Source of the DNA: Schizochytrium sp. TIO01
Lineage: Eukaryota; Sar; Bigyra; Thraustochytrida; Thraustochytriidae
Direction of reading: 5' to 3'
Assembly (NCBI GenBank): GCA_004764695.1
Contig: SMSO01000014.1
Coordinates: 6,872,029-6,936,028 of the forward strand
DNA: 64,000 nucleotides
Part shown: positions 1 to 10,687 of the stretch, piece by piece
Position numbering within the stretch: the first letter of the stretch is position 1
Layout of the letters: the number at the start of each line of letters is the position of its first letter
Notes under the pieces: generated by a model
Seen by the model: only the letters and a program-made list of their open reading frames with translations
What the model was told of the DNA's origin: nothing
Databases searched by the model: none
Position numbers and translations under genes: made by a program

Positions 1-915
1 GCGAAGGCGAGCGGTATTTCACGAACTTGTAGAAAGTAGGAACCGAGCACCTCACCCGGCGAATCAAAACGCTACGGTGCCGATTCTATCGGTACGAGTT
101 TCTGCTGCACATATGCTGCTGATGCCAATCATCAATAAAGGCGACTCGGAGTACGATGAGAACGCAAGACTAATGACGGTGGTGTCGTTTGAGCTAACGA
201 GCGTGACGTCCTTGCAGAGCGTCATCCACAGCGACGGTGCTGACTCAATTAGGCCTCGTCCCCGGAAAGCTATACAATTTCTGCACTTGTAAGGATTTCT
301 GAGGCCGTGGGTTTGGATACTGCGAGCTGAGAGCTCTCTTTGAATCAAGATGTGACTGAGGTGAACTTGAAACGACCAAAGCTGGAGTCCACACTGATGA
401 GCTGAGCGTCAATGGCGACCTAATGGTGATCTAAAGATCGTGACAAATATTTCAAACGCTTCAAAACAGTTGGAAATGAGTGCACTGAGGCATATGATCG
501 ACTGGGCTGAGGGGGGGGGGAGGAGAATCCTATCACTATTTCACTGCTGAGAAAGGCTTCCGTTGAGGACAGAAATTCCGCAACAGAGGCGAGGCCACGG
601 AAGGTGGAGAAGACTAGAAATATAAATCTTTTATATAATATTTAGATAAGCCTGGACATACCTTGTTACACTGTGTTTGCTAAGGAATCGAACTTATGTC
701 TTTAACAAGTGTCGTCGTAGCACGGTGTATCCTCTCCGTTCTAAGCATCGAAGTGATTGTTTGTCAGCCAAGAGTTACAAAAATTTGTCATAAAACGTAC
801 CCATCACAGCTTTCACCATCAGAATTTCATTAATGATGCAAACATAGCGAAAACCAATAGATTAAAAAAAATTGAGACACCAGCGAGATTTGGCTACCTT
901 CATACTATTCCAAGC
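1..915. other. spacer, no gene resolved
   Basis: Only short frames on both strands that overlap each other, without recognisable domains or good ATG starts. There is a run of about ten G near 511-520 and an AT-rich patch near 620-650. The first 350 bases are less AT-rich and could be the edge of a gene outside the window, but nothing supports a specific call. Confidence 0.5.
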
Positions 916-2187
916 CTAAAGCTTGACTACAGGGCCATCATCAGCAGGCGGCTCAATTCGTGGAGGGGGTGGAGTACCGTGCTCGCGAACATAAGCTGCA
1001 ATCTCTTCCCGATGATGCCAGTCTTTACAAGAATATTCGTCCACGCATGCCGTTCCCTCGAGGCAGCTACAGCTTGCGCGGTCCTCATTAGCATCAATAA
1101 CAGTATCATGACGATTTAAATCCTCGCGTAAATGGGGAACATCCTTAAGCGCAATGTCCGCACCCTCAGACCGAAGGTACTGATTGTCCAAGAGCTTGAG
1201 CCCAGGAAGAGCACTGTTGACAAGCTCATGGTATTCACGCATACATGAAGCCGAGTCCTGAAATGGGTTTTCTCGAAGATCTAGCTCGTAAAGATTGGGT
1301 GCTAGAGGAGCCAAGACGCTAATGACACTCTTAGCCGGTGTTAATTCATTTTCCTGGGCAGAGAGTACCTGAAGAATTGCCAGTTTGCTAATTGAAGGAG
1401 GCAAAGCTTTCCATCCGCAGCCATCAGCAACCAGACGACGAAGTGTATCTGCAAGAGGAGCAAAGTCAATCGCCGAATTATCTCCTGTCTGTATATAGCT
1501 AATGTCTAAAATTACAAGTCGCCAAAGCCCCTGTAAATTCAATGGAGTCGAGATACTGCTACTACCGATACTAAGCTTGCGAAGCCACGGAAACCCCATT
1601 TCCATTGGTGTGGCAACGCAATCCGTTGCATTCTCGGATAGATCAAGAGCGACGAGCTGGTGCCGCCCCGGAGGCAGATTCGATAGAGTGTTATTTACAC
1701 TACAGGCTGAATCAAGAACACGAATATGGCGTGGTTTTGTGTTTTCTGTGTCCTGTAAAATATCTGTGAGCTCTTCGCCAGTTTCTATTTCCTCTTCTTC
1801 CAGTTCGTCAAGTGCTCGATCAATATCCTTTAAATGAGCTTCGCAGAGGTCTTTCCATGGATCATATGTCTCTGCAAATACTTGAAATCCTTTCAATAAT
1901 TCTTCGCGTCGTGTAGCACTATTAAGTGCGTCTTGAGGGGCATCTTTGCTGGAAGAATCATCTCCCTCGGTGTTATCTACCTGAGTGGTTTCGCAAGGAC
2001 TGCCATCGTTAGTCTGGTTTTCAGCTTTCGATGATGTCTCAGCTGCTTCATTGTTGGCTTCTCCATGTCCATGTGCTTCTTTGTTATTTTTGTCAGTCTC
2101 GACAACTATAACACCGTAGGCCCGAGCAACTGCCTCGAGAGCTTCTAAAGGCACCTCCTTAAGCGCCACTGATGAAGCACCACCCAT
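916..2187 (-). CDS. leucine-rich-repeat protein, possibly N-myristoylated
   Basis: 423 aa from an ATG with A at -3. The N-terminus reads MGGASS, which fits the MGxxxS/T pattern for N-myristoylation, so membrane attachment is possible (inference). Residues 30-95 are acidic and polar low complexity. Residues about 95-150 are helical and acidic. Residues about 150-345 carry irregular leucine-rich repeats (LxxLDLSEN, LxxLDIS, LxVLSAQENELT, LxELDLRENPF) ending in an LRR-cap-like stretch LPGLKLLDN. The C-terminal 70 residues hold a cysteine cluster (CSC, then C, C) followed by a proline-rich end. LRRs of this kind are protein-binding platforms; the partner cannot be told. I do not recognise an orthologue. 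The single exon is open throughout. Certain as a gene and as an LRR protein; the lipid anchor is a guess. Confidence 0.85.
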   Translation of the reverse strand: MGGASSVALKEVPLEALEAVARAYGVIVVETDKNNKEAHGHGEANNEAAETSSKAENQTNDGSPCETTQVDNTEGDDSSSKDAPQDALNSATRREELLKGFQVFAETYDPWKDLCEAHLKDIDRALDELEEEEIETGEELTDILQDTENTKPRHIRVLDSACSVNNTLSNLPPGRHQLVALDLSENATDCVATPMEMGFPWLRKLSIGSSSISTPLNLQGLWRLVILDISYIQTGDNSAIDFAPLADTLRRLVADGCGWKALPPSISKLAILQVLSAQENELTPAKSVISVLAPLAPNLYELDLRENPFQDSASCMREYHELVNSALPGLKLLDNQYLRSEGADIALKDVPHLREDLNRHDTVIDANEDRASCSCLEGTACVDEYSCKDWHHREEIAAYVREHGTPPPPRIEPPADDGPVVKL

Positions 2188-2602
2188 CCTTACACGCGCC
2201 CAAAGACCAGCGTCGAACAGTGAAGACTTTTAACGCAGCGGATTTGCCGATTGGTCGCTCTAAAAGTCTCCCAGCGGCACTTACCTAGTCGTTTCCTTAT
2301 TAATTGAAAGCAAAAGGACTAGAATAGGTATCCTTTCGGGCGGACGCTTGGAGTAAGTGCCAAGTTCTTTTCTTTTGTACCCTTTTTTGGTCGCTAGAAA
2401 CTTTCACGTACGGACTCCTCGTCTCTCATATGTTTGCTTCAAGTTCGTTATATTTTGTTTCGTTCAGCGGAAATCTCCAGCTTGCTTCGCTTCTCTGTAT
2501 TACTATTTAAATATCGCTATTTAATTTTTCTCACTTTAAAGGTTTTATACCGTGGCAGTAAGTCAACATAATAATTTTATAACCATTGTCTTTTTTCATT
2601 AC

Positions 2603-2636
2603 TGTTATTATTATTATTATTTTGTTATTATTATTA
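2603..2636. repeat. (ATT)n microsatellite
   Basis: Two short runs of TTA/ATT units separated by TTTTG in AT-rich spacer upstream of the LRR gene. Confidence 0.85.
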
Positions 2637-5117
2637 AAAAGATAAGCTGATTCTGGTTTCCGCGTAAACTTGTTGTCTTGAAGAAAGCCTCCCATCAGTT
2701 CATCCACCTCGATGCAATACGTCATGCAGTACACGTTTGCGTCCGCGAGTTACCTTCCATCTCTTTTCATTAGTTTCAAAAATACAATATACATTATAAT
2801 TTTTGTAGAGACATACTCTACTTCAGGATTCAAAGAAAATCCGCATAACGGCTCTAAAGTTACAAGTTGTGCGCTAAGCACCACATGGAGAGCTCGCAAC
2901 TTGACGAGTCCCCCCAAGATCTTGGCACATATTTCCAGACTAAGTAGATACGCAAAAGAAGACGAATTCGGTAAATCACATACGAAAGTCTATTGTTTTG
3001 ACCTGATACAACAATTATAGACTTTTGTTTGCTTACTCCCTATATAAGATGCTTTTTTCCACACTTCACATTTGACCCAATAGTCAGATGAAGAGTGTAG
3101 CTAAGCCTGGCAGGTTCGTCCCATAATTCTGAACTTCTCTGGCTCCTGAGCGGTGGCATGAAGGTAATAAGAGCTCTTAAAAATTTAGGCCTATCAAGAG
3201 ATGAAATAGAGGAAGGCCACCTCCTGATCATTGCCAGCGATGGTGCAGATATACTAAAGTGCGAATGCTTTTATGACTTTTCAAGAAAAGTAATAAAAAT
3301 CTATGAGGAAAATATAGTGGACTTCAATCTACACATCATTTATTGTAGAATGCTGAGCTGATGATGCCTTTCTTTATATAAAAATTTTGAATTACGATGC
3401 CCGCAAGGAATTACGTTGATAGCTAAGCACGATGGTCTTTGGTCATGCAATAGAAGTGCAAGCAGTCAATGAATATACTATGGACCCAAGTTCAAGATAA
3501 TGTGTATCACAGAGGGTAGAATTGCCCCAATAGATCAATCAGACCAAAATAAAAAGTAAGCCCGCCTGCTAGTGGGGCGAATTTATTGCGTTGAGGCAAT
3601 TTACACAATTGCACCACTGCAAGATATATAACATGCAGTCCTTGAAAGTGCCGAGCAGCTTGAGAAGACTGCGATTGCATCCTATGAACTACAGCAAGCT
3701 CCATGCGATCCCCTCGGCTCTGGGTGAGTTTTATGCACCGTGGTCATCGATTCGCATCCTCGCCTGGATCCTCCCATTCATCTTTCGGGGCTGGACTGCT
3801 TGCTCCTCTGTAATGAATGCCCTAGAGCGATGACGTCGTCGCTGTTTGGGCTTGGTCATCACCTCTCAATCTGAGCCAAGTCCCGCATCACCAGTTTTCA
3901 TTGATTCCAATCCTTGCAAAATGCAAACCAGGCCCCGAGATGCCCGAGAGCGAAAGAGCTGCACTCTGCATTTAAGCTCTTCCAAGCGCCTGAAAACGGA
4001 CTCTAACAGGTTCTTCGAAACCTTCATGGTGTCCCTGCGGAGTGATCTCCATCATACTTTACTACGCGGAGAAGCTCAGACTAGGGACTCTTACGCGGGC
4101 CTACGAATCGCAAGGGCTGTAGGGCTTGCTAGGCGAACCGCTAAGCCTCTTGGAAGCATCGAAAGTGGTGAAATGCAATCGCTGCGTTGAAACGTGGGCA
4201 TTGAAATGGCTTTCTGATCCTTACTTCGAGTTTCGTGGCCTTTGAAGAGCTTCCTTCGCTGGTTTCTTGAGTTTGTTTTCATGGAAGAGGCGTGGAAAAT
4301 GGCGGAGGAGCTCTCTTTTCCAGGTTTTGGGGCATCGCCGTATGCGATTCTTGCGGAGCTTCTTCTGCTGATGAGGGAATTGCGGTGGACTGGAGTGGAG
4401 CTCTTTGCTCTTCTGGTGGAGAGAACCTGGCCAGGTATGCCTGCCTAGCTAGATCGACGTGGAGTTTGATCCAGTTTGCAACTTGAAGATCTTGGAGATC
4501 AGATACGATGCTCAGGAATTACAGCTTTGGCTGGTGAAACCAGTTTGCTTCGAAGAGGACCAAGATGAAGATGAGGCCCAGCTCAAAGGCACCGTCGATT
4601 TACAGACTCGAAACGAAGGCCGCGGAGCGAATGAAAAGAGAACAGAGGCGGTCGGCAAGTGGAACTCAAGAAGAGTTGCAGCCACGTCGTAAGAATTGCA
4701 TCGCCGATCATCGAGAAAGAAGATATCAAACAACTAATACATAGGTACTTTACAACTTAGAGATGATGCAACGCATGGAATGAATGATATGATGGATGAC
4801 ACAGACATTCATTGCAATGCGCAGAAAGTCATGACGTACCCCCTTTGACCCTCTGCTCGATTACATGAAAGACTTCTCTGACTAGGACTCACTCACGTGT
4901 AAATATAGCCACTGTTGATGACAATAGAACCCCTTTAGGAGCGGTCGAGGAGTGGCACAGAAGTACCTCTGTGTGATTTATCTGGAATCTGACTTCCTAT
5001 TGGGTAGGTAAGTACTTACTTACCAGGGTGGCAGTAGGAGTCCTACTGTGTCTTTTCCTAAACAAAGTTGAAAAAGGAAAAAGAGCGGAAAGCTCAAGGA
5101 AGGAGAACTTCTAATTA

Positions 5118-5166
5118 AAAGAAAGAAAGGAAGAAAGAAAGAAAGAAAGAAAAGAAAGAAAGAAAG
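5118..5166. repeat. (GAAA)n microsatellite
   Basis: Imperfect tandem GAAA/GAAAG units over about 50 bases, purine-only on the plus strand. Confidence 0.9.
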
Positions 5167-5490
5167 ATACAACTCTCGAGTATCCCTGAGGCGTGTCTAG
5201 CGGAGCACATAGTGAGTACTAGCAGTGGTAGCAGTACATAGAAGTTTATGTTAGGTAGGTACGAATGATTTTCCCATTAAAAATAATTTTTTATGAAAAA
5301 AAAATGAAGAGAGAATGAATAGTAAATAGTATAGGAAGGCCTAACTAAATGAGAGTGCGATGAAGCAAAGAGAATCAAAGGAAGAATCTTAAGCGAAGTA
5401 ATCCAGACCCCGAACGCAAGGAAAGCAAATCAGGAAAGCTTTCGATAACACGTACGTACCTACCCTCGACTGGTTTGAAGCGATGGCTGG

Positions 5491-5518
5491 CTGCTGCTGC
5501 TGCTGCTGCTGCTGCAGC
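5491..5518. repeat. (CTG)n microsatellite
   Basis: Eight or so CTG units ending in CTGCAG, in spacer sequence about 370 bases before the acyl-CoA-binding protein gene. The minus-strand reading makes a polyserine stretch in a short frame that I do not consider a gene. Confidence 0.85.
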
Positions 5519-5881
5519 TTCTATGGCATCTGAGCGAAGCTACGCAGCATGACGCTAAGGGTATGGCTGGCCCTGGTGTGGCTTGGGTTTGATTAGACTG
5601 GATGAACCTGCCCATCCGTGTTACTTTCCAAGGGTTGGCGAAGCTTAGGAGCACCTAGACTGTGCAAGTCTTGGCGAGGTAGTGTGTTGTGAATGGGGAT
5701 GACCCGAGTACAGAAAGCTAACTGACGTGAACTGAAATTGACAATGGGTTGTATTCATTGTGCCTGCGGACTGGGGAAATCGGATGTTTTGGATTTTGGA
5801 TGATGACCTTTTGCTTTTTATCACAACGTATTGGTGTGATCTCGATATCTTTACGCAGGCTTAGAAACTTAACTCTACAAA

Positions 5882-6166
5882 ATGTCTGAGGAACTCCAGA
5901 AGAAGTTTGACGAGGCCGTCAGCCGCATCCGGACCGAGTCTCGCCCGGACGGCAAGAAGCCCTCCAACGAGGAGAAGCTCAAGGTCTACTCTTTGTACAA
6001 GCAGGCCACTGAGGGTGATGTCACTGGCTCCCAGCCGTGGGCCGTTGAGATGGAGAAGCGCGCCAAGTGGGACGCATGGAACTCCGTCAAGGGCAAGGAC
6101 AAGGAGACTGCCATGAAGGAGTACGTCGAGGAGGTCAACCGTCAGATCGGCGAGCCCTCCTCCTAA
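5882..6166 (+). CDS. ACBP: acyl-CoA-binding protein
   Basis: 94 aa, the usual size of the small soluble ACBP/DBI family, which carries long-chain acyl-CoA esters in the cytosol. One ACBP domain fills the protein. The hallmark YSLYKQATEGDV lies near residues 36-47, followed by SQPW (in place of the usual PG.F/W) and KRAKWDAWNSVKGK near 60-73. This supplies the Tyr and Lys that contact the CoA phosphate in known family members. The start ATG follows TCTACAAA, with A at -3. Codon use is strongly C- and G-ending (AAG, CTC, GAG, GTC), unlike the large genes nearby. That points to high expression, in line with a lipid-rich cell (inference). No intron. Very sure. Confidence 0.97.
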   Translation: MSEELQKKFDEAVSRIRTESRPDGKKPSNEEKLKVYSLYKQATEGDVTGSQPWAVEMEKRAKWDAWNSVKGKDKETAMKEYVEEVNRQIGEPSS

Positions 6167-6834
6167 ACTCGCTCCCTGTCCAGGTGCTCTCGTGAGCGTG
6201 CTTGCATATATCTAAATACAGACAGTTTAATTTTACTTTTGTTCTCTCTCATTCGATTGCCTACATTCTTATTGCATGGATGATGAACATGGTTGAGTTT
6301 GTTTATGATCTGTGATCTCTCCTTAAAAGAGAGTTGTTGAGCTTGTGTTACTCAAGCGTCGTATATTCTTTTTGAGACAATATTTGGACATAACAACGGC
6401 TACATCCTAACAAATTCTAGGTGCATTGAAATATGTGCATCGTTTTTATTAAATCCATATCCTACTGAATTTAAATGCAAATAATTATATGCAATAGCTT
6501 CACGTAGTGGACAGCAAACTTTCGAAACATTTAGCAGAACATGTCCCAATCTTGAGGCTCCAACACACATACACTAAGAAAAGGAAGTGTAAGATGATAG
6601 TATAAAGCACAAGAGCACGTTACTTTCTGTAGTTTCCTTGGCCGGACAGATGTAAAGGGATGGGGAAGAGAAGAACTTAGACAGGATCCCAGAAGAATTA
6701 TTAAAAAATGCAAAAAGAAATCCTTTCGGATGAGAATAAAATGAATAGATCTTGTGATATTTGTACGGGTGATGTGTATTGAGGAAACTCTTATGACGCA
6801 CGATACTAGGTAGAGTCTCTTTAAAATTGCATCT
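6167..6834. other. convergent 3' spacer
   Basis: AT-rich sequence between the stop codons of the ACBP gene (+) and the double-PH gene (-). It must hold both 3' UTRs. Two overlapping minus-strand frames are open here (up to 139 codons) but show only low-complexity Leu/Ser/Phe content, so I see no gene. Confidence 0.5.
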
Positions 6835-9600
6835 TCAGTTTCCTTTAGATAAACTACTCTTGTCAAATCCCTGAATAGACTGGAGAAAGTTGGGCCGTGG
6901 AGGAGCAGGGGCACTCTGTTGAGAACCAGCCGATTTGCCGTGTGCACCATTTTCTGGCTTCAAGGATTTGATAGATTGCAGGAAAGCCGGCTTAGGAGGA
7001 CTCTTGCTAGACTCTTTGCCGAGTGAATTGATTGACTGTAAGAACGCCGGCTTGGGTCGCGCCGCGGATGCTTCTTCCTTTTCTTCACTATGCAATTCGC
7101 TATCTTCACCTAACGACGATTTAGAGAAATCCTCGCCTGCATTTCCGGTATCACTTTCATCGCCAGAGGAAGTGGCGTCATCATCATACGATGGTCGGGG
7201 CTTCAGTAGCGTGGTATGCGCCTCGGTAATTGCACCAGGTCTCATCTTACCCATGAGAAAAGCATAGCGTTCCTCCGTATCTTCTGTCCAAGGTTCAGAT
7301 TTTGCCCAGTTCAGAAACTTTGTTTGGTCCATCTTCAGAAGAGATACATCCTTGAGTTTCTTTGCCCACCAGGGTTGGGTCAATCGAACCTTTGAAATAG
7401 TATGTGTCTTCAAGACCATCTCCAAACCCTCCAAAAAGTCTCGGACATGGCCCGGGTCCCCAATGTAACGACGGACGAGCTGCTCATAAGGTCCGCCGTC
7501 AGCTAGAATATAAGCACTTATATCATTTTCTTCAAAGTAGTGACGATAGGTGCGGGACAGCTTTTTAGTGGATACAGAATCCTCCAGGTAACCGTCTCGT
7601 TGAAGCTTCATCATCATCGTCTCTAGCGGTGAGTACGATTTGGTTGACCCTTGTGCGTCTACATTGCCACGCTGCATATTGAGAATCATATTGCGGCTTT
7701 CTGCAAGCTCTGCGCGTAGTTTACGCATTTCCTTGTCCCACTTTGCACGCTCCGCCTCATGAATAGCTTTCAGTGTTTCAATTTCTCCTACGGCTAACTC
7801 GGATGTTGCAACAAAGTCGTTTGAGTTATCTGCTTTAGAGTTAGGCTCACTTCTGCCTGGAGCCTCGTTTTGTGTTACATTTCCAGTAGTGGATCTACTT
7901 TGTCCACTGAGTTTTGTGGGGGCGAGTGCTGAGATATCAATGTCGTGAGACTGTTGGCGAACACGTGCAGCTGCTGCAGCTGCGGTAGACGTGACATCCC
8001 AAGTATTCGATTTTTGGCCTGGCCCGACGGAAGGCTGGTTGGAAACCCCAGCTGTAGAGGTTGCTAAATCTAAAAGATAAATCCTACAGTCATCATCAAT
8101 CATGCGATCCGCGCCAAGGAGCTCTTCTTGGGTCTTGGACACCTTTGTGTATTCATGTTGAAGTAGGCGACCAAGCGCAGAATCTGGTTGAGGTGCAGAC
8201 CTCGGCATACGAACAACCTTATTTAGTTTCAGCAAAAAAGCAAAGTCCAAAGGAAGGTCAGCCGCATCGAGCTCGCGATATAAATGCTCTCGAATAGCCA
8301 CAAGAGGCATTTCTGGCGTCACATAAAGCCTACCGATTGAAGAACCCTCACTACCTTGCCGCTGGTTCTGGGTTAAGATGATTTCTACTTCTGTAGTGCA
8401 TTCAGATGTACTCGAACTAGGAAAGGAAGCATTCAGGCGAGTACTAATGTTTCGGGAGGAGCGGTACGAAGCAGTTTCGACACTACTTAATGGTTCGGCA
8501 TACAAAAGGTTATCTCCAAGATGAGCACCCTGCTGAAGAGACTCTACCCAGTCATAACGCTCAGAAGGCGTCTCTGCAGCCAGAACAACTGTGAATTTAA
8601 GCTCCTTGGATGTAATGTAAAAACAACAATCAAGCGAAAGATCTTCCCCGAGTGAGGAAGGGTCGACATTGTCTGGAAGCCCATTCAGAATGCGCGCTCC
8701 AGTATCAAGCAACATGTCATTCTTAGCACGCTTGTCTAGTTCGCTTTCAAAGTAGCTCAGAAGATTTCGATACTGAACAAAATACCTTTTCTTCCAGTTA
8801 CGACGACTTTTCAAAGCCAATTTATAAAGATAGCCTAGCTTTTGAACAGATTCTCGAGAGGAATTATCGCTTGAGCTTGAAAAGCCACCTGCGGTAGATA
8901 AACCTTTGGAAAGCTGACTTGGTTTGCTCGTAAGTGTGGCTCCAAATTGGGACTCATCAATTCCAACGACGGATCCTGAAGCCATACTAAATGACGGAGC
9001 TGCGACGCTCTGGGCAGCTGATGCACTTGCACGAACTGAGTGAATAACACGAGCTAATCCGCATACCCAGAGCTCCTTCTCAGAATTCGACTCTGCAGCG
9101 ATACTAAGAGTACCATTCCGAGTGATGATATCAAAGCAGTGTGGTCGGCCCGCAAAGGAAGCATCGCGAATGTATGTATTCGGTCCCAAAACTAACTGTC
9201 CTTTGGGTTTGCTATCTCCTGACTTCGCAAAATAAGTCAGACCTTGATCAACAAGTCGAAAGTAGCGTACCTTCCAACGCGGACGGAGCCGCGATGTTGA
9301 TCCAAATGGGAGCTTTGCTAAATCACCGTTTACTTTTACCTGCTGCATTGCTTTGCCTGCTTCGCTGCAAACCTCAGCAAGAAGTCCCATTAAGTTGAAC
9401 AAATCCTCAGCGCGATAGCTTTGTAAGTTTTTAGTCATAAGTTTGGCCATGAGTTCTTCTGCACCTTTCAAAGATTTCTTGGGATCCGTGAGAGCGCCAT
9501 GCAAGATTGCATACTCTTCTGGGAATATGAGCTTCGACTCAGCAAGATGGGTGAGGATGCCCAGGGCACCATTGTGCTGATAAACATCCCTGGTTGACAT
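6835..9600 (-). CDS. double PH-domain protein with C-terminal FLQSI repeats
   Basis: 921 aa from the first in-frame ATG; the frame stays open six codons further upstream only through TTG. Residues about 1-90 are helical. PH domain 1 lies about 94-190 (RWKVRYFRL start, ELWVCGLARVI end with the conserved Trp). PH domain 2 lies about 255-360 (LGYLYK, NWKKRYFV start, RYDWVESLQ end). Residues about 405-500 form a possible ubiquitin-like or RBD-like segment (weak). About 625-665 is a coiled coil, and about 680-820 is a conserved-looking region I do not recognise. The acidic Ser-rich tail carries three copies of [KR]PxFLQSI at about 850, 870 and 902, which resemble the helix of WH2 actin-binding motifs but lack LKKT. 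A membrane- or phosphoinositide-linked scaffold is likely; actin binding is speculative. It faces the BRK1 gene head to head. Confidence 0.9.
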   Translation of the reverse strand: MSTRDVYQHNGALGILTHLAESKLIFPEEYAILHGALTDPKKSLKGAEELMAKLMTKNLQSYRAEDLFNLMGLLAEVCSEAGKAMQQVKVNGDLAKLPFGSTSRLRPRWKVRYFRLVDQGLTYFAKSGDSKPKGQLVLGPNTYIRDASFAGRPHCFDIITRNGTLSIAAESNSEKELWVCGLARVIHSVRASASAAQSVAAPSFSMASGSVVGIDESQFGATLTSKPSQLSKGLSTAGGFSSSSDNSSRESVQKLGYLYKLALKSRRNWKKRYFVQYRNLLSYFESELDKRAKNDMLLDTGARILNGLPDNVDPSSLGEDLSLDCCFYITSKELKFTVVLAAETPSERYDWVESLQQGAHLGDNLLYAEPLSSVETASYRSSRNISTRLNASFPSSSTSECTTEVEIILTQNQRQGSEGSSIGRLYVTPEMPLVAIREHLYRELDAADLPLDFAFLLKLNKVVRMPRSAPQPDSALGRLLQHEYTKVSKTQEELLGADRMIDDDCRIYLLDLATSTAGVSNQPSVGPGQKSNTWDVTSTAAAAAARVRQQSHDIDISALAPTKLSGQSRSTTGNVTQNEAPGRSEPNSKADNSNDFVATSELAVGEIETLKAIHEAERAKWDKEMRKLRAELAESRNMILNMQRGNVDAQGSTKSYSPLETMMMKLQRDGYLEDSVSTKKLSRTYRHYFEENDISAYILADGGPYEQLVRRYIGDPGHVRDFLEGLEMVLKTHTISKVRLTQPWWAKKLKDVSLLKMDQTKFLNWAKSEPWTEDTEERYAFLMGKMRPGAITEAHTTLLKPRPSYDDDATSSGDESDTGNAGEDFSKSSLGEDSELHSEEKEEASAARPKPAFLQSINSLGKESSKSPPKPAFLQSIKSLKPENGAHGKSAGSQQSAPAPPRPNFLQSIQGFDKSSLSKGN

Positions 9601-10687
9601 TTTCCAGGTCACCTTCAAGTCTTTCTTTAGAGCTTGAGAACGTCACAGACAAGTCTTCACGCGCTGAGGGTTTCTAGCAAACGTATCTCCTCGGTTAAGC
9701 GCGTCACTAATTTCACGTAGCGCCGCTGTTGTTTGCAATATCTATCTATTCACGCTCGCCAGCTAGAAGAGGCTTTGCCTTGAATTTCGTTATCTTGAAA
9801 TGAAAAAAAGGAAATGGAGTGCTGCCTGTCCCTCTACTGATACACCTCTCTCGTTGGTGCGATCCACCTTTTGAAATAGTAGCAAGTGTATTAATAAATA
9901 CTGATTTTTAATACCAAACAATGATCACTTGCTTCCTTGTTGCTTACTCGAAGTCATGCGCACAAGTCTTTGCGTTCGGCATTCCCTTGCCAATGCTTTC
10001 AGTAAAACAGGAATGGACTCAATAATCAATTTCCCGTCAAGTAAACTTGGACTCTGAGGAACTCTGCCCTCCGCGCCCAATGCTATCTCTACTATATGTT
10101 TTGTAGGGACTTCAGTAAATAAAAAGCGGTAACTCTTTGCTGCTATACTTTGTCACGTAGCATCATATAATATGATGCCTGCCACACGCTAATCTTAACG
10201 AGATAATGTTTTACAAAATGTAACGTCGAGTAATTTAAGGGAAATTACGCTGTCAGTACGTCCCCTTGAGAATTCTTGAGACCTAATATCTACGTATAAG
10301 TTTATTCTAGTTAATAATATTCCCTGTTTCTTTTTACGGTTCGAAATGAACTAGATCTAGAAGATGCTTAGTAGGATGGCATCTATTGATTTGCTAGTCT
10401 CCAGTTGTGGGAAGAAGAAAAGAAAGTTCCGTTGGTAAATAGGGTTCCGCAGACCGCGGTGAGGGAAGCCAGGCGGACCTTGGATCTCCGGGTGGGACAG
10501 CACACGAATCATGGAGACGCTATTCCATGCAAAGCATCAGGCGCTTTCTAGCAGATCAGATTCTTTGAGGTACCGAAGGGAGAGATTAGGGAAGGTGTCT
10601 ATACCGAGGTAACCTGAAGTGGCAAAGGATCGCAAAAGCTTCAAGGTTACATACAAGCTTGCGTCTCTACTGCAAGTGTTGATTACC
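9601..10687. other. divergent promoter region
   Basis: About 1.1 kb between the start codons of the double-PH gene (-) and BRK1 (+). AT-rich with no recognisable coding. It should contain the promoters and 5' UTRs of both genes. I see no clear TATA pair or repeat. Confidence 0.4.

Larger units (their letters stand above)
2188..5881. other. 3.7-kb spacer with simple repeats and weak exon-like patches
   Basis: It holds an ATT/TTA repeat (about 2603-2636), a GAAA repeat (about 5118-5166), a CTG/TGC repeat (about 5491-5518) and a perfect 14-base palindrome around GGTAAGTACTTACC (about 5009-5022). The part from about 3840 to 4690 is richer in GC, with open stretches up to 114 codons in different plus-strand frames. 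I could not chain these into a gene with plausible splice sites. A 67-codon ATG frame at 3158-3361 is also unsupported. Confidence 0.5.

Noticed and set aside
3158-3361. 67-codon frame with SRDEIEEGHLLII
   Set aside because: Locally protein-like but short, with no splice partner found and AT-rich end; insufficient.
9600-9618. six-codon extension above the double-PH ATG
   Set aside because: Begins with TTG, not a normal eukaryotic nuclear start; the ATG at 9600 was used. The same reasoning trimmed both kinesins, the 664-aa, bS18m, PP2C, TLC and 741-aa genes.
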